This document shows positions 1 through 5,881 of a stretch of DNA of 6,846 bases, in pieces. The stretch's first letter is position 1. Each line of letters begins with the position of its first letter. Source of the DNA: Microcaldota archaeon (lineage in GTDB: Archaea; Micrarchaeota; Micrarchaeia; Micrarchaeales; Micrarchaeaceae); NCBI GenBank assembly GCA_027365215.1, contig DAHXNT010000035.1, positions 1 to 6,846 of the forward strand. Reading direction: 5' to 3'. Made by a program: the position numbers and the translations under genes. The notes beneath the pieces are model-generated. The model was given only the letters and a program-made list of their open reading frames with translations, ran no database searches and was not told where the DNA came from.

Positions 1-892
1 GGTGCTGATAGCCAACACCTCCAACATGCCGGTAGCCGCAAGGGAGGCCAGCATATACACGGGAATAACGATAGCCGAGTTCTACAGGGACATGGGATAC
101 AGCGTCGCGCTCATGGCCGACAGCACGTCAAGGTGGGCCGAGGCGCTAAGGGAGATATCCGGAAGGCTTGAGGAAATGCCGGGCGAAGAGGGATATCCCG
201 CTTACCTTGGAAGGAGGGTGGCTGAGTTCTACGAGCGCGCGGGAAGGGTAGAGGTGCTAAGCGGCAAGGTGGGATCCGTAACCGCGATCGGTGCAGTATC
301 CCCTCCAGGAGGCGACACATCCGAGCCCGTGTCGCAGAACACACTCAGGGTGACAAGGGTATTCTGGGCCCTTGACGCATCGCTGGCGAACGCGAGGCAC
401 TTCCCGTCGATAAACTGGCTGAACAGCTACTCGCTCTACAGCGACGAGCTCAGCAAGTGGTACCAGGACAATATAGGCAAGGACTGGCCGCTGATACAGA
501 AGGAGATGATGGCAATCCTGCAGAAAGAGGCCGAGATAAACGACGTCGTTCAGCTCGTCGGATACGACGCCTTGCCCGAGGGCGAGAAGATGACGCTGGA
601 CATCGCCAAGGTGATAAGGGAGGACTACCTCCAGCAGAGCGCGTTCGACGAAGTGGACACGTACACGTCGATGAAGAAGCAGTACCTGATGCTGAAGGCG
701 ATAATGCAGCTGAGCGAGGCCGAGGCCGCGGCGGTGCAGCGCGGCGTGCACGTGAGCGACATGCAGGACATAGACGCCAAGCAGAAGGTCGCGAGGATGA
801 AGTACGCTAAGGAAGCCGACATAGACAGGTACTACAAGGACCTGCAGGGTGCCATATCGGGCATGGGCTCGATGAAGGCGCGCAGCGAATGA
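1..892 (+). CDS. atpA: A-type ATP synthase catalytic subunit A, C-terminal half (5'-partial)
   Basis: Catalytic nucleotide-binding subunit of the A1 head, which makes or hydrolyses ATP at the A/B interfaces. The reading frame is open from the window edge (first full codon at position 2), so the initial GTG is an internal Val and the gene starts upstream. The 296 visible residues are about half of a family length near 580-590. What is seen: LIANTSNMPVAAREA (residues 2-16), the Walker B segment VALMADSTSRWAEALRE (35-51, Asp40), the MPGEEGYPAYL stretch (59-69), and SPPGGDTSEPVSQ after it. The C-terminal helical domain follows. The P-loop lies upstream and cannot be checked, nor can an intein there be excluded. 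No intein interrupts the visible part. The stop TGA is 9 nt before atpB. These are the diagnostic motifs of subunit A rather than of F-type beta. Confidence 0.97.
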   Translation, partial: VLIANTSNMPVAAREASIYTGITIAEFYRDMGYSVALMADSTSRWAEALREISGRLEEMPGEEGYPAYLGRRVAEFYERAGRVEVLSGKVGSVTAIGAVSPPGGDTSEPVSQNTLRVTRVFWALDASLANARHFPSINWLNSYSLYSDELSKWYQDNIGKDWPLIQKEMMAILQKEAEINDVVQLVGYDALPEGEKMTLDIAKVIREDYLQQSAFDEVDTYTSMKKQYLMLKAIMQLSEAEAAAVQRGVHVSDMQDIDAKQKVARMKYAKEADIDRYYKDLQGAISGMGSMKARSE

Positions 893-901
893 GGCGAGGA
901 A

Positions 902-2353
902 ATGAGCGACATATACTACAAATCAGTGAAGCAGATAACCAACGTGCTGCTGTTCGTCGATGGAATCAAAGATGCGGCGTACAACGAGATGGTCGACATA
1001 GTGCTGGAGGACGGCCGCACCATAACCGGCCAGGTGCTGGACACTAGGGACGGCCTGGCGATAGTGCAGTCCTTCGGCGAGACTACCGGCACGAATACCA
1101 GCACCACGAGCGTGAAGCTGAGGGGCGAGACCGCAAAGATAGCCGTGAGCAAGGACATGCTCGGAAGGATATTCAACGGCATCGGCAAGCCCAGGGACGG
1201 CGGCAACCCGATATACAGCGACGAGATGGTCGACATAACCGGCAGCGCCATCAACCCGTACTCCAGGGAGGAGCCGTCCGAGTTCATACAGACCGGCATA
1301 TCGAGCATAGACGCGATGAACACGCTGGTGAGGGGGCAGAAGCTGCCCATATTCTCGGCGTCCGGAATGCCGCACAACAGGATAGCGGCGCAGATCGCAA
1401 GGCAGGCGAAGATACTCGGTGAATCGGAGGACTTCGCGGTGGTGTTCGGAGGCATAGGGATAAACAGCGAGGAGGCAAACTTCTTCAGGAGGGAGTTCGA
1501 GAGCACAGGCGCCCTTTCCAGGGCTGTGATGTTCCTGAACCTATCGTCAGAGCCCTCCATGGAAAGGATAATACTGCCGAGGCTCGCGCTCACGACCGCA
1601 GAGTACCTCGCGTACAAGGAGGACATGCACGTGCTGGTGATACTCACTGACATGACGAACTACTGCGAGGCGCTCAGGGAGATATCCGCTGCAAGGGAAG
1701 AGGTTCCCGGAAGGCGCGGCTATCCCGGATACATGTACACAGACCTTGCATCGATATACGAGCGCGCCGGCAAGATACAGGGCAGGAAGGGCTCTATAAC
1801 GCAGATACCGATACTCACGATGCCTGGCGACGACATAACACATCCAATACCTGACCTCACGGGCTACATAACCGAGGGGCAGGTGGTGGTGAGCCGCGAG
1901 CTGTACAGGCGCGGCGTCTATCCCAACATAGACGTGCTGCTCTCCCTGTCGAGGCTCATGAACCAGGGGATAGGCAAGGAAAGGACAAGGGGCGACCACA
2001 GGGGCGTCGCGGACCAGCTCTTCGCGTCGTACGCAAGGGGCAAGGAGCTCAGGAACCTGATAGAGATAGTCGGAGAGGAGGCGCTGAGCGAGAACGATCG
2101 CAAGTACCTCCACTTCGCAGACGCTTACGAGTCCAAGTTCCTCAACCAGGACTACTACGAGGACAGGAGCATAGAAACCACACTGGACCTCGGCTGGGAA
2201 CTGCTGGCAGGCCTGCCGAAGATCGAGATGAAGAGGCTCAAGGACGAATACATACAGAAGTACGGCAGGTGGGAAGCGCACGCGGACAGCGGCCCTGCTG
2301 CTGCCGAAAGCAAGGAAGAGGACAAGGAAGAGGAGAAGCCGGGGAAGAAGTGA
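902..2353 (+). CDS. atpB: A-type ATP synthase regulatory subunit B
   Basis: Non-catalytic nucleotide-site subunit that alternates with A in the A3B3 head. The 483 residues compare with about 460 for the family. Seen in order: an N-terminal beta-barrel (about 1-75); the degenerate P-loop SASGMPHN (152-159), which replaces a true Walker A and marks subunit B; VVFGGIGINSEEANFF (180-195); the LVILTDMTNYCEALREIS segment (245-262, pseudo-Walker B); MPGDDITHPIPDLTGYITEG (307-326); and SLSRLM (348-353), where Arg351 is the expected arginine finger reaching into the A-subunit site. The C-terminal helical domain ends near residue 460. It is followed by a low-complexity tail rich in Glu, Lys and Ala (about 461-483) that looks like an unstructured extension. 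The start ATG has GAGG at 891-894, spaced 7 nt. The gene sits 9 nt after atpA and 19 nt before atpD. Confidence 0.98.
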   Translation: MSDIYYKSVKQITNVLLFVDGIKDAAYNEMVDIVLEDGRTITGQVLDTRDGLAIVQSFGETTGTNTSTTSVKLRGETAKIAVSKDMLGRIFNGIGKPRDGGNPIYSDEMVDITGSAINPYSREEPSEFIQTGISSIDAMNTLVRGQKLPIFSASGMPHNRIAAQIARQAKILGESEDFAVVFGGIGINSEEANFFRREFESTGALSRAVMFLNLSSEPSMERIILPRLALTTAEYLAYKEDMHVLVILTDMTNYCEALREISAAREEVPGRRGYPGYMYTDLASIYERAGKIQGRKGSITQIPILTMPGDDITHPIPDLTGYITEGQVVVSRELYRRGVYPNIDVLLSLSRLMNQGIGKERTRGDHRGVADQLFASYARGKELRNLIEIVGEEALSENDRKYLHFADAYESKFLNQDYYEDRSIETTLDLGWELLAGLPKIEMKRLKDEYIQKYGRWEAHADSGPAAAESKEEDKEEEKPGKK

Positions 2354-2358
2354 GAAGC

Positions 2359-2364
2359 AAGGAG
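2359..2364 (+). promoter_or_regulatory. Shine-Dalgarno site that decides the atpD start
   Basis: AAGGAG lies 8 nt before the ATG at 2373. The upstream in-frame GTG at 2364 overlaps this purine run and so would have no ribosome binding site of its own. This favours ATG 2373 as the start of atpD. Confidence 0.7.
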
Positions 2365-2372
2365 TGCATACT

Positions 2373-3017
2373 ATGCCAGCCCAATCCAACATAAAGACCA
2401 CAAGGCTCGAGATGATAAGGACCAAGGCGAGGATAAAGACCGCCGTCAAGGGCCTCAACCTGCTTAAGATGAAGAGGGCCAGCCTAGTGCTCGAGTTCTT
2501 CGACCTCGCGAAGCAGATAGAGCTGCTCATGACTGGCATGAAGGATTCCGTGCAGAGGGCGATGGACAGCACGGTCATGGCGGAGTTCAGCGTCGGGAAG
2601 ATAAACATGGAGAGGATAGCGGCGGAGCAGGCCGAGATAATAATGGGCGTGGACGCTAGGAACGTCATGGGAGTCAGGATGCCCAGGCTTGAGATGCAGG
2701 GCGGCAGGGCCGCAGCCGAGCAGGCCTCGACCCGCGTGTACGAGATAATATCCATGCCCACGTCGATTGATGACGCGAAGCACAGCTACACGATCCTGTT
2801 CAAGCTCATGATAGAAGTGGCGGAGAAGGAGAATTCGCTGAGGATGCTGCTGTACGAGATAGAGAAGCTCAACAGGAGGGCGAACGCGATAGAGAACGTT
2901 GTGGTGCCCGCGCTGTCGTACAAGGCGGCTTACATAAAGCAGAGGCTGGACGACCGCGAGCGCGATCAGATCGTCTCGATAAAGTTCATAAAGAGGAGGA
3001 TGTCGAATGCAGGTTGA
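2373..3017 (+). CDS. atpD: A-type ATP synthase central-shaft subunit D
   Basis: Subunit D forms the long coiled-coil rotor shaft inside the A3B3 head and passes rotation between the head and the membrane ring. The protein has 214 residues, normal for the family. Seen: the N-terminal helix signature with TTRLEMIRTKARIKTAVKGL (9-28) and LLKMKR (30-35), and the C-terminal helix with LRMLLYEIEKLNRRANAIEN (156-175), VVVPAL and YIKQRLDDRERDQ (187-199). Both match the two antiparallel helices of the D family. The middle (about 75-130) is the more variable globular part. I chose ATG 2373 over GTG 2364 because of the spacing from AAGGAG. The final codons overlap the next small ORF by 11 nt, so translation of the two is probably linked. 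Confidence 0.96.
   Translation: MPAQSNIKTTRLEMIRTKARIKTAVKGLNLLKMKRASLVLEFFDLAKQIELLMTGMKDSVQRAMDSTVMAEFSVGKINMERIAAEQAEIIMGVDARNVMGVRMPRLEMQGGRAAAEQASTRVYEIISMPTSIDDAKHSYTILFKLMIEVAEKENSLRMLLYEIEKLNRRANAIENVVVPALSYKAAYIKQRLDDRERDQIVSIKFIKRRMSNAG
2993..2999 (+). promoter_or_regulatory. Strong Shine-Dalgarno for the small membrane ORF
   Basis: GAGGAGG within the end of atpD lies 7 nt before the ATG at 3007, which is near-ideal spacing. It is the clearest ribosome binding site in the atpD to atpI stretch and a main reason for calling the small ORF real. The in-frame atpD codons here encode Arg-Arg-Met, which is ordinary, so part of the purine richness may be incidental. Confidence 0.65.
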
Positions 3018-3156
3018 GCGTGCGAACGTGCAGGTAAGGGCATTCAGGCGCGTAATCGCGCTGTCGACGGCCGCGAAGATAGCGGCAGTCGCGAAGATAG
3101 CGGCAGTCGCGGCGGCCATTGCGATATTCCTCCTGGCATACGGGTTATACGCATGA
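3007..3156 (+). CDS. Small single-span hydrophobic protein embedded in the ATPase operon
   Basis: A 49-residue ORF that I do not recognise. The N-terminus is polar and basic (MQVERANVQVRAFRR, 1-15). The rest is almost wholly hydrophobic and Ala-rich up to the end (GLYA), giving one probable membrane helix from about residue 25 to 48, with Lys24 and Lys30 at its N-terminal side. By the positive-inside rule the N-terminus should face the cytoplasm. Residues 23-34 are two copies of AKIAAV encoded by a perfect DNA duplication. Support for a real gene: GAGGAGG at 7 nt, an 11-nt overlap with atpD, and a 4-nt ATGA overlap with the following H-like gene. It is too small for a two-helix K proteolipid and shows no carboxylate in the helix. 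By position it resembles the small gene (ahaG) reported after D in Methanosarcina aha operons, but homology cannot be judged here. The role is unknown, perhaps accessory or assembly, or simply a coupling leader. Confidence 0.65.
   Translation: MQVERANVQVRAFRRVIALSTAAKIAAVAKIAAVAAAIAIFLLAYGLYA
3073..3108 (+). repeat. Perfect 18-bp tandem direct repeat (2 copies)
   Basis: GCGAAGATAGCGGCAGTC occurs twice back to back (3073-3090 and 3091-3108), followed by a further GCG that begins a third, diverging copy. The unit is 6 codons, so the duplication keeps frame and gives AKIAAV twice inside the small membrane ORF. Perfect identity suggests a recent slippage duplication. Confidence 0.95.
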
Positions 3157-3542
3157 GCAAGAAAAAAGCACAAGACACGGATGGCGGAAAACACGCGCAG
3201 GGGCAGGGCTCGGCAGTGGGCAGGAGCGAGGTGCTGGTATCTATAAAGAAGAAGGAAGATGACGCGGCAAAGCTTCTCGAGGCCGAGAGGCTCGCGGGCG
3301 AGAAGAGGATAGAAGAGGCAAAGGCCCAGGCCGCGGAACTGATTGAAGGTGCGAAGAAGGCCGCTGAGGACCTGCTTGACAAGTCCTCCAGCAGGGCCAT
3401 GAAGGAGGCGAAGGCCAAGGGCGACGCCATACTCAAGAGCGCGCAGAGCGACGCGAAGAAGGTAAAGAAAGTGAATAAGGACGAAGCGCTCTCGGTATTC
3501 GAGAGTGTTACAAAAAAGAAGTTCAATATCGGTGCGGAATGA
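3153..3542 (+). CDS. atpH: A-type ATP synthase peripheral-stalk coiled-coil subunit (H/G type)
   Basis: Probable H (also called G) subunit, which pairs with subunit E to form the peripheral stalk holding the head against rotation. The 129 residues are nearly all charged or Ala: a low-complexity basic N-terminus (1-26, rich in Lys, Gln, Gly), then a long Lys/Glu/Ala helix (about 28-108) including RIEEAKAQAAELIEGAKKAA (52-71), ending in KKVNKDEALSVFESVTKKK (104-122). The helix plus a short C-terminal segment is the H/G pattern, but the N-terminus is about 25 residues longer than many archaeal homologues. An in-frame GTG at 3231 with AGGAG before it (4 nt spacing) could give a 103-residue form. 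I prefer ATG 3153 because it forms an ATGA overlap with the previous ORF, although no Shine-Dalgarno precedes it. Identification relies on composition and operon position, as coiled coils carry little family signal. Confidence 0.8.
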   Translation: MSKKKAQDTDGGKHAQGQGSAVGRSEVLVSIKKKEDDAAKLLEAERLAGEKRIEEAKAQAAELIEGAKKAAEDLLDKSSSRAMKEAKAKGDAILKSAQSDAKKVKKVNKDEALSVFESVTKKKFNIGAE

Positions 3543-5464
3543 TGCTCAAGCCGGCTTCGATGTCAAGGGTGAGGCTCATAATAGGGCAGGCTCATGCGGA
3601 CGACGTACTCTCGGCCCTGCAGGACGTGGGGGTCATGCAGGTGGAGCAGCTGCCGCAGGAGCTGGCCACGGTGCTTACCCGCAACGTCGTCAGGGACAAG
3701 TCAGGCATATCCGATCTCGCGCAGAGGTTCAGGTCGCTCGAGGGATTGCTCGAGCCGCAGGGCCACGGTGAGCGCGTCTCTTTCGGCAGCATAGACGAGC
3801 TGATAAGGAAGGCGAACGCGATAGACATAGACGAGCAGTGCGCGGGAATATTCAGAAGGAGCGAGGCGCTCGGCGCGAACATCGCGTACAACGAAGTCCT
3901 GCTCAGGGTCGTGTCCGGGCTGAGGGCGTTCGATAAGGACCTGAACGTGCTATCGACCAAGTTGATATCGTCGTATGTGGTGTACGGCCCGCAGATCGAG
4001 CGGTTCAGGAAGGAGCTCGAAGGCAAGGGCATAGCGTTCAACACCATAGACCTCTCGGACTCTATAATAGTCAGTATAAGGAAGTCCGAATACAAGGCGT
4101 TCAGCGTGTTCGCCGCGCCGTTCAAGGTATACATGGAGGCGGTGCCTAAGATGGAAGGCACCGTGAGCGAAAACATGCGAAGGCTAAAGGAAAGCATGGC
4201 GCGCGACGAGAAGGAGCTGCACGCGCTCGACAACGAGAAGAAAGAACTATCAAGGAAATATTTCCACAGGGTAAGCGCGATAAGGGAGCAGCTCGACATT
4301 GAATTGGAGAGGGTCGAGACCCTGTCGAAGCTGGGAGCAACGGAATCTACTGTCGCGATGGAGGGCTGGATACCCAGGAGCAACCTGTCGGCACTCGAGG
4401 CCCTCATATCAAAGATAACAGGCAGGGTCTACGTGATGGAGAATGACATCCCCACGAAAGAGCAGCCTCCGACGAAGATGGAGAATCCGGTCACTATGCG
4501 CCTGTACGAGTTCTTCATAAGGTTCTATTCCGTGCCGAAGAGCAACGAGATAGACCCGACAGTCATGTTCGCGCTCATATTCCCTGTGTTCTTCGGGTTC
4601 ATGATAGGGGACGCTGGCTACGGCTTAGTCATGCTGCTCGGAGCAATCTGGCTCGTCCACAGGATAGAGCACCCGCCGAAGAGGAGCAGGCTGCCTGCCA
4701 AGCTCACCGGCTTCATCAAAACGATAATAGGGCCGAACGGCATGAGAGTGGTCGCCAAGTCGATCATACCTGGCGCCGTAATAGCGATAGCCCTCGGATT
4801 GCTGTTCAATGAGTTCTTCGGATTCAAGATGCCATATACCGCGCCATTCGACGTCGTAAAGAACGTCGGAACCCTGCTAGTGATATCAGGATGGATAGGC
4901 GTCTTCATGGTAAGCTTCGGCTTCATCCTTGGCATACTGAACAACATCGCGGTAGGCAACAGGAAGCACGCGCTGGGCAAGGTGGGCTGGCTGGCTGCGG
5001 CGATAGGCATCGTGATATTCGGCCTCAATGTGCTGCACAAGGCGAACCTCGGTCCCGGGAACATAATAGCGCTCATATCATACGCACTGCTCGGCGCCGG
5101 AATAGCGGTGATATTCATAGAAGAGGGCGCGCAGAGCCTGATGGAACTGCCATCGCTGATAAGCCACATACTGTCGTATACCAGGCTCGTCGGAATACTT
5201 CTTGCGTCCGTGATACTCGCAGAAGTGATAGACCTGATATTCATGGCCGGCATACGCCACTCCATACTGCTAGGCCTGCTCGGCGTGGTGATACTGGTGG
5301 TAGGCCAGATATTCAACCTTGTGATAGCGCTGTTCGAGCCTGGCATACAAGGCGCAAGGCTGATATACGTGGAGTTCTTCTCAAAGTTCTACACTGGCAA
5401 CGGCAAGGAGTTCAGGCCGTTCGCCTACAAGAGGCAGAGGACGGAGCCGAAGTTCAAGCTGTGA
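3539..5464 (+). CDS. atpI: A-type ATP synthase membrane stator subunit I (a subunit)
   Basis: Subunit I forms the ion half-channels beside the proteolipid ring and anchors the peripheral stalks. The 641 residues have the usual two-part layout: a cytoplasmic domain (about 1-315) with a coiled coil near 205-265, then a membrane domain with several spans (about 340-371, 405-427, 442-470, 480-500, 507-527, 547-570, 575-600). Key motifs are IDPTVMFALIFPVFFGFMIG (338-357) followed by DAGYG, ISHILSYTRL (541-550) with Arg549 as the expected essential arginine facing the ring, and GARLIYVEFFSKFYTGNGKE (605-624) with Arg607 as the expected second conserved arginine. All are intact. The start overlaps the H-like gene by 4 nt (ATGATG around its TGA) and lacks a good Shine-Dalgarno, so coupled translation is likely. 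ATG 3542 is an equally possible start. No gene for subunit K follows; the next gene is convergent. Confidence 0.97.
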   Translation: MMLKPASMSRVRLIIGQAHADDVLSALQDVGVMQVEQLPQELATVLTRNVVRDKSGISDLAQRFRSLEGLLEPQGHGERVSFGSIDELIRKANAIDIDEQCAGIFRRSEALGANIAYNEVLLRVVSGLRAFDKDLNVLSTKLISSYVVYGPQIERFRKELEGKGIAFNTIDLSDSIIVSIRKSEYKAFSVFAAPFKVYMEAVPKMEGTVSENMRRLKESMARDEKELHALDNEKKELSRKYFHRVSAIREQLDIELERVETLSKLGATESTVAMEGWIPRSNLSALEALISKITGRVYVMENDIPTKEQPPTKMENPVTMRLYEFFIRFYSVPKSNEIDPTVMFALIFPVFFGFMIGDAGYGLVMLLGAIWLVHRIEHPPKRSRLPAKLTGFIKTIIGPNGMRVVAKSIIPGAVIAIALGLLFNEFFGFKMPYTAPFDVVKNVGTLLVISGWIGVFMVSFGFILGILNNIAVGNRKHALGKVGWLAAAIGIVIFGLNVLHKANLGPGNIIALISYALLGAGIAVIFIEEGAQSLMELPSLISHILSYTRLVGILLASVILAEVIDLIFMAGIRHSILLGLLGVVILVVGQIFNLVIALFEPGIQGARLIYVEFFSKFYTGNGKEFRPFAYKRQRTEPKFKL

Positions 5465-5473
5465 ATGCCACGG

Positions 5474-5725
5474 CTACACGTACTTCTGGTCTATCACGTG
5501 CTGCTGGTTCTGCTCGTCATACGAGTATAGCTTCTTCTCCTCCTCGTTCTTGGTCTTCGCATGGCTGCCGTCGCAGAACGGCTTGTTCTTCGAAAGGCCG
5601 CAGGCGCACATGTGTATCTCGTAGTTCAGGACCTTCTCATCTGCTGTAAGGTTCTTGAACCCCGGAAGTTCTCCCAGCTTCACTATGTACGGATGGTTCT
5701 TCTCATGCAAAACTATTCTTGCCAT
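5474..5725 (-). CDS. CDGSH-type [2Fe-2S] iron-sulfur protein
   Basis: Small soluble protein of the CDGSH (mitoNEET-like) family, which binds a [2Fe-2S] cluster through three Cys and one His and is linked to electron transfer or cluster traffic. The 83 residues contain one complete motif, CACGLSKNKPFCDGSH (40-55): ligands Cys40, Cys42, Cys51 and His55. The C-terminal LYSYDEQ region (66-72) matches prokaryotic single-motif members. No membrane helix or signal is seen, so it should be cytosolic. I chose ATG 5725 (MARIV) over the in-frame GTG at 5749 because the best TATA-like box (5756-5767) is about 37 nt before the ATG but overlaps the start zone for the GTG. With ATG 5725 the mRNA would be nearly leaderless. 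The gene converges on atpI with 9 nt between stops, so it is not in the ATPase operon. Physiological partner unknown. Confidence 0.93.
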   Translation of the reverse strand: MARIVLHEKNHPYIVKLGELPGFKNLTADEKVLNYEIHMCACGLSKNKPFCDGSHAKTKNEEEKKLYSYDEQNQQHVIDQKYV

Positions 5726-5755
5726 TCCAATCACAGACTGAATTCGCACGCATCC

Positions 5756-5767
5756 TTTTTATAAAAA
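5756..5767 (-). promoter_or_regulatory. TATA-like box for the CDGSH gene
   Basis: TTTTTATAAAAA, a perfect 12-bp palindrome, is centred about 37 nt before ATG 5725 on the - strand. With the usual archaeal distance of about 25 nt to the transcription start, the mRNA would begin roughly 10 nt before the ATG. Being symmetric, the box does not show direction by itself; the direction is inferred from gene position. A similar ATAAAAGGAT box lies 24 nt further upstream (5776-5785). Confidence 0.5.
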
Positions 5768-5800
5768 ATGCGGCAATCCTTTTATCATCGTAAAAACAGT

Positions 5801-5827
5801 GCAAAAACACAATGAGGGTGCTTTTGC
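5801..5827. repeat. Imperfect inverted repeat in the divergent intergenic region
   Basis: Arms GCAAAAACAC (5801-5810) and GTGCTTTTGC (5818-5827) pair at 9 of 10 positions around a 7-nt spacer. It lies 16 nt upstream of the TATA-like box of the MscS-like gene, between two divergently oriented genes, where a dimeric regulator could bind. No regulator is known for it. Chance occurrence in AT-rich DNA is possible. Confidence 0.4.
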
Positions 5828-5843
5828 GACGGCGTTCCGCAAG

Positions 5844-5854
5844 TTTTTTATATT
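5844..5854 (+). promoter_or_regulatory. TATA-like box for the MscS-family gene
   Basis: TTTTTTATATT is centred about 31-33 nt before the ATG at 5882. The expected transcription start would be within about 10 nt of the ATG. The region just before the ATG (TTTGTTTGTTGCACT) has no Shine-Dalgarno. Together these indicate a leaderless or nearly leaderless mRNA, as is common for archaeal single genes. Confidence 0.6.
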
Positions 5855-5881
5855 GGAGATTTAATCTTTGTTTGTTGCACT

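Noticed and set aside
116..286. Similarity between atpA and atpB stretches (EALREIS, GYP, YERAG) as a possible DNA repeat
   Set aside because: This is the ancient paralogy of A and B subunits at protein level, not a mobile or recent repeat.
2364..2372. Upstream GTG start for atpD, adding 3 residues
   Set aside because: The GTG overlaps the AAGGAG ribosome site itself, while ATG 2373 has proper spacing.
1547..2761. 404-codon open frame on the - strand across atpB and atpD
   Set aside because: It lies entirely antisense to two certain genes, has no recognisable domain, and its odd residue composition follows from the codon bias of the + strand.
2484..3194. 236-codon - strand open frame over atpD, the small ORF and the H-like gene
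   Set aside because: It is the shadow of a strong + strand reading frame; the protein looks like a His/Leu/Arg-rich artefact and no promoter or ribosome site was seen.
4891..5649. 252-codon + strand frame over the end of atpI and the antisense of the CDGSH gene
   Set aside because: It crosses two well-supported genes in another frame or strand and its translation is Arg/His/Ser-rich with no domain.
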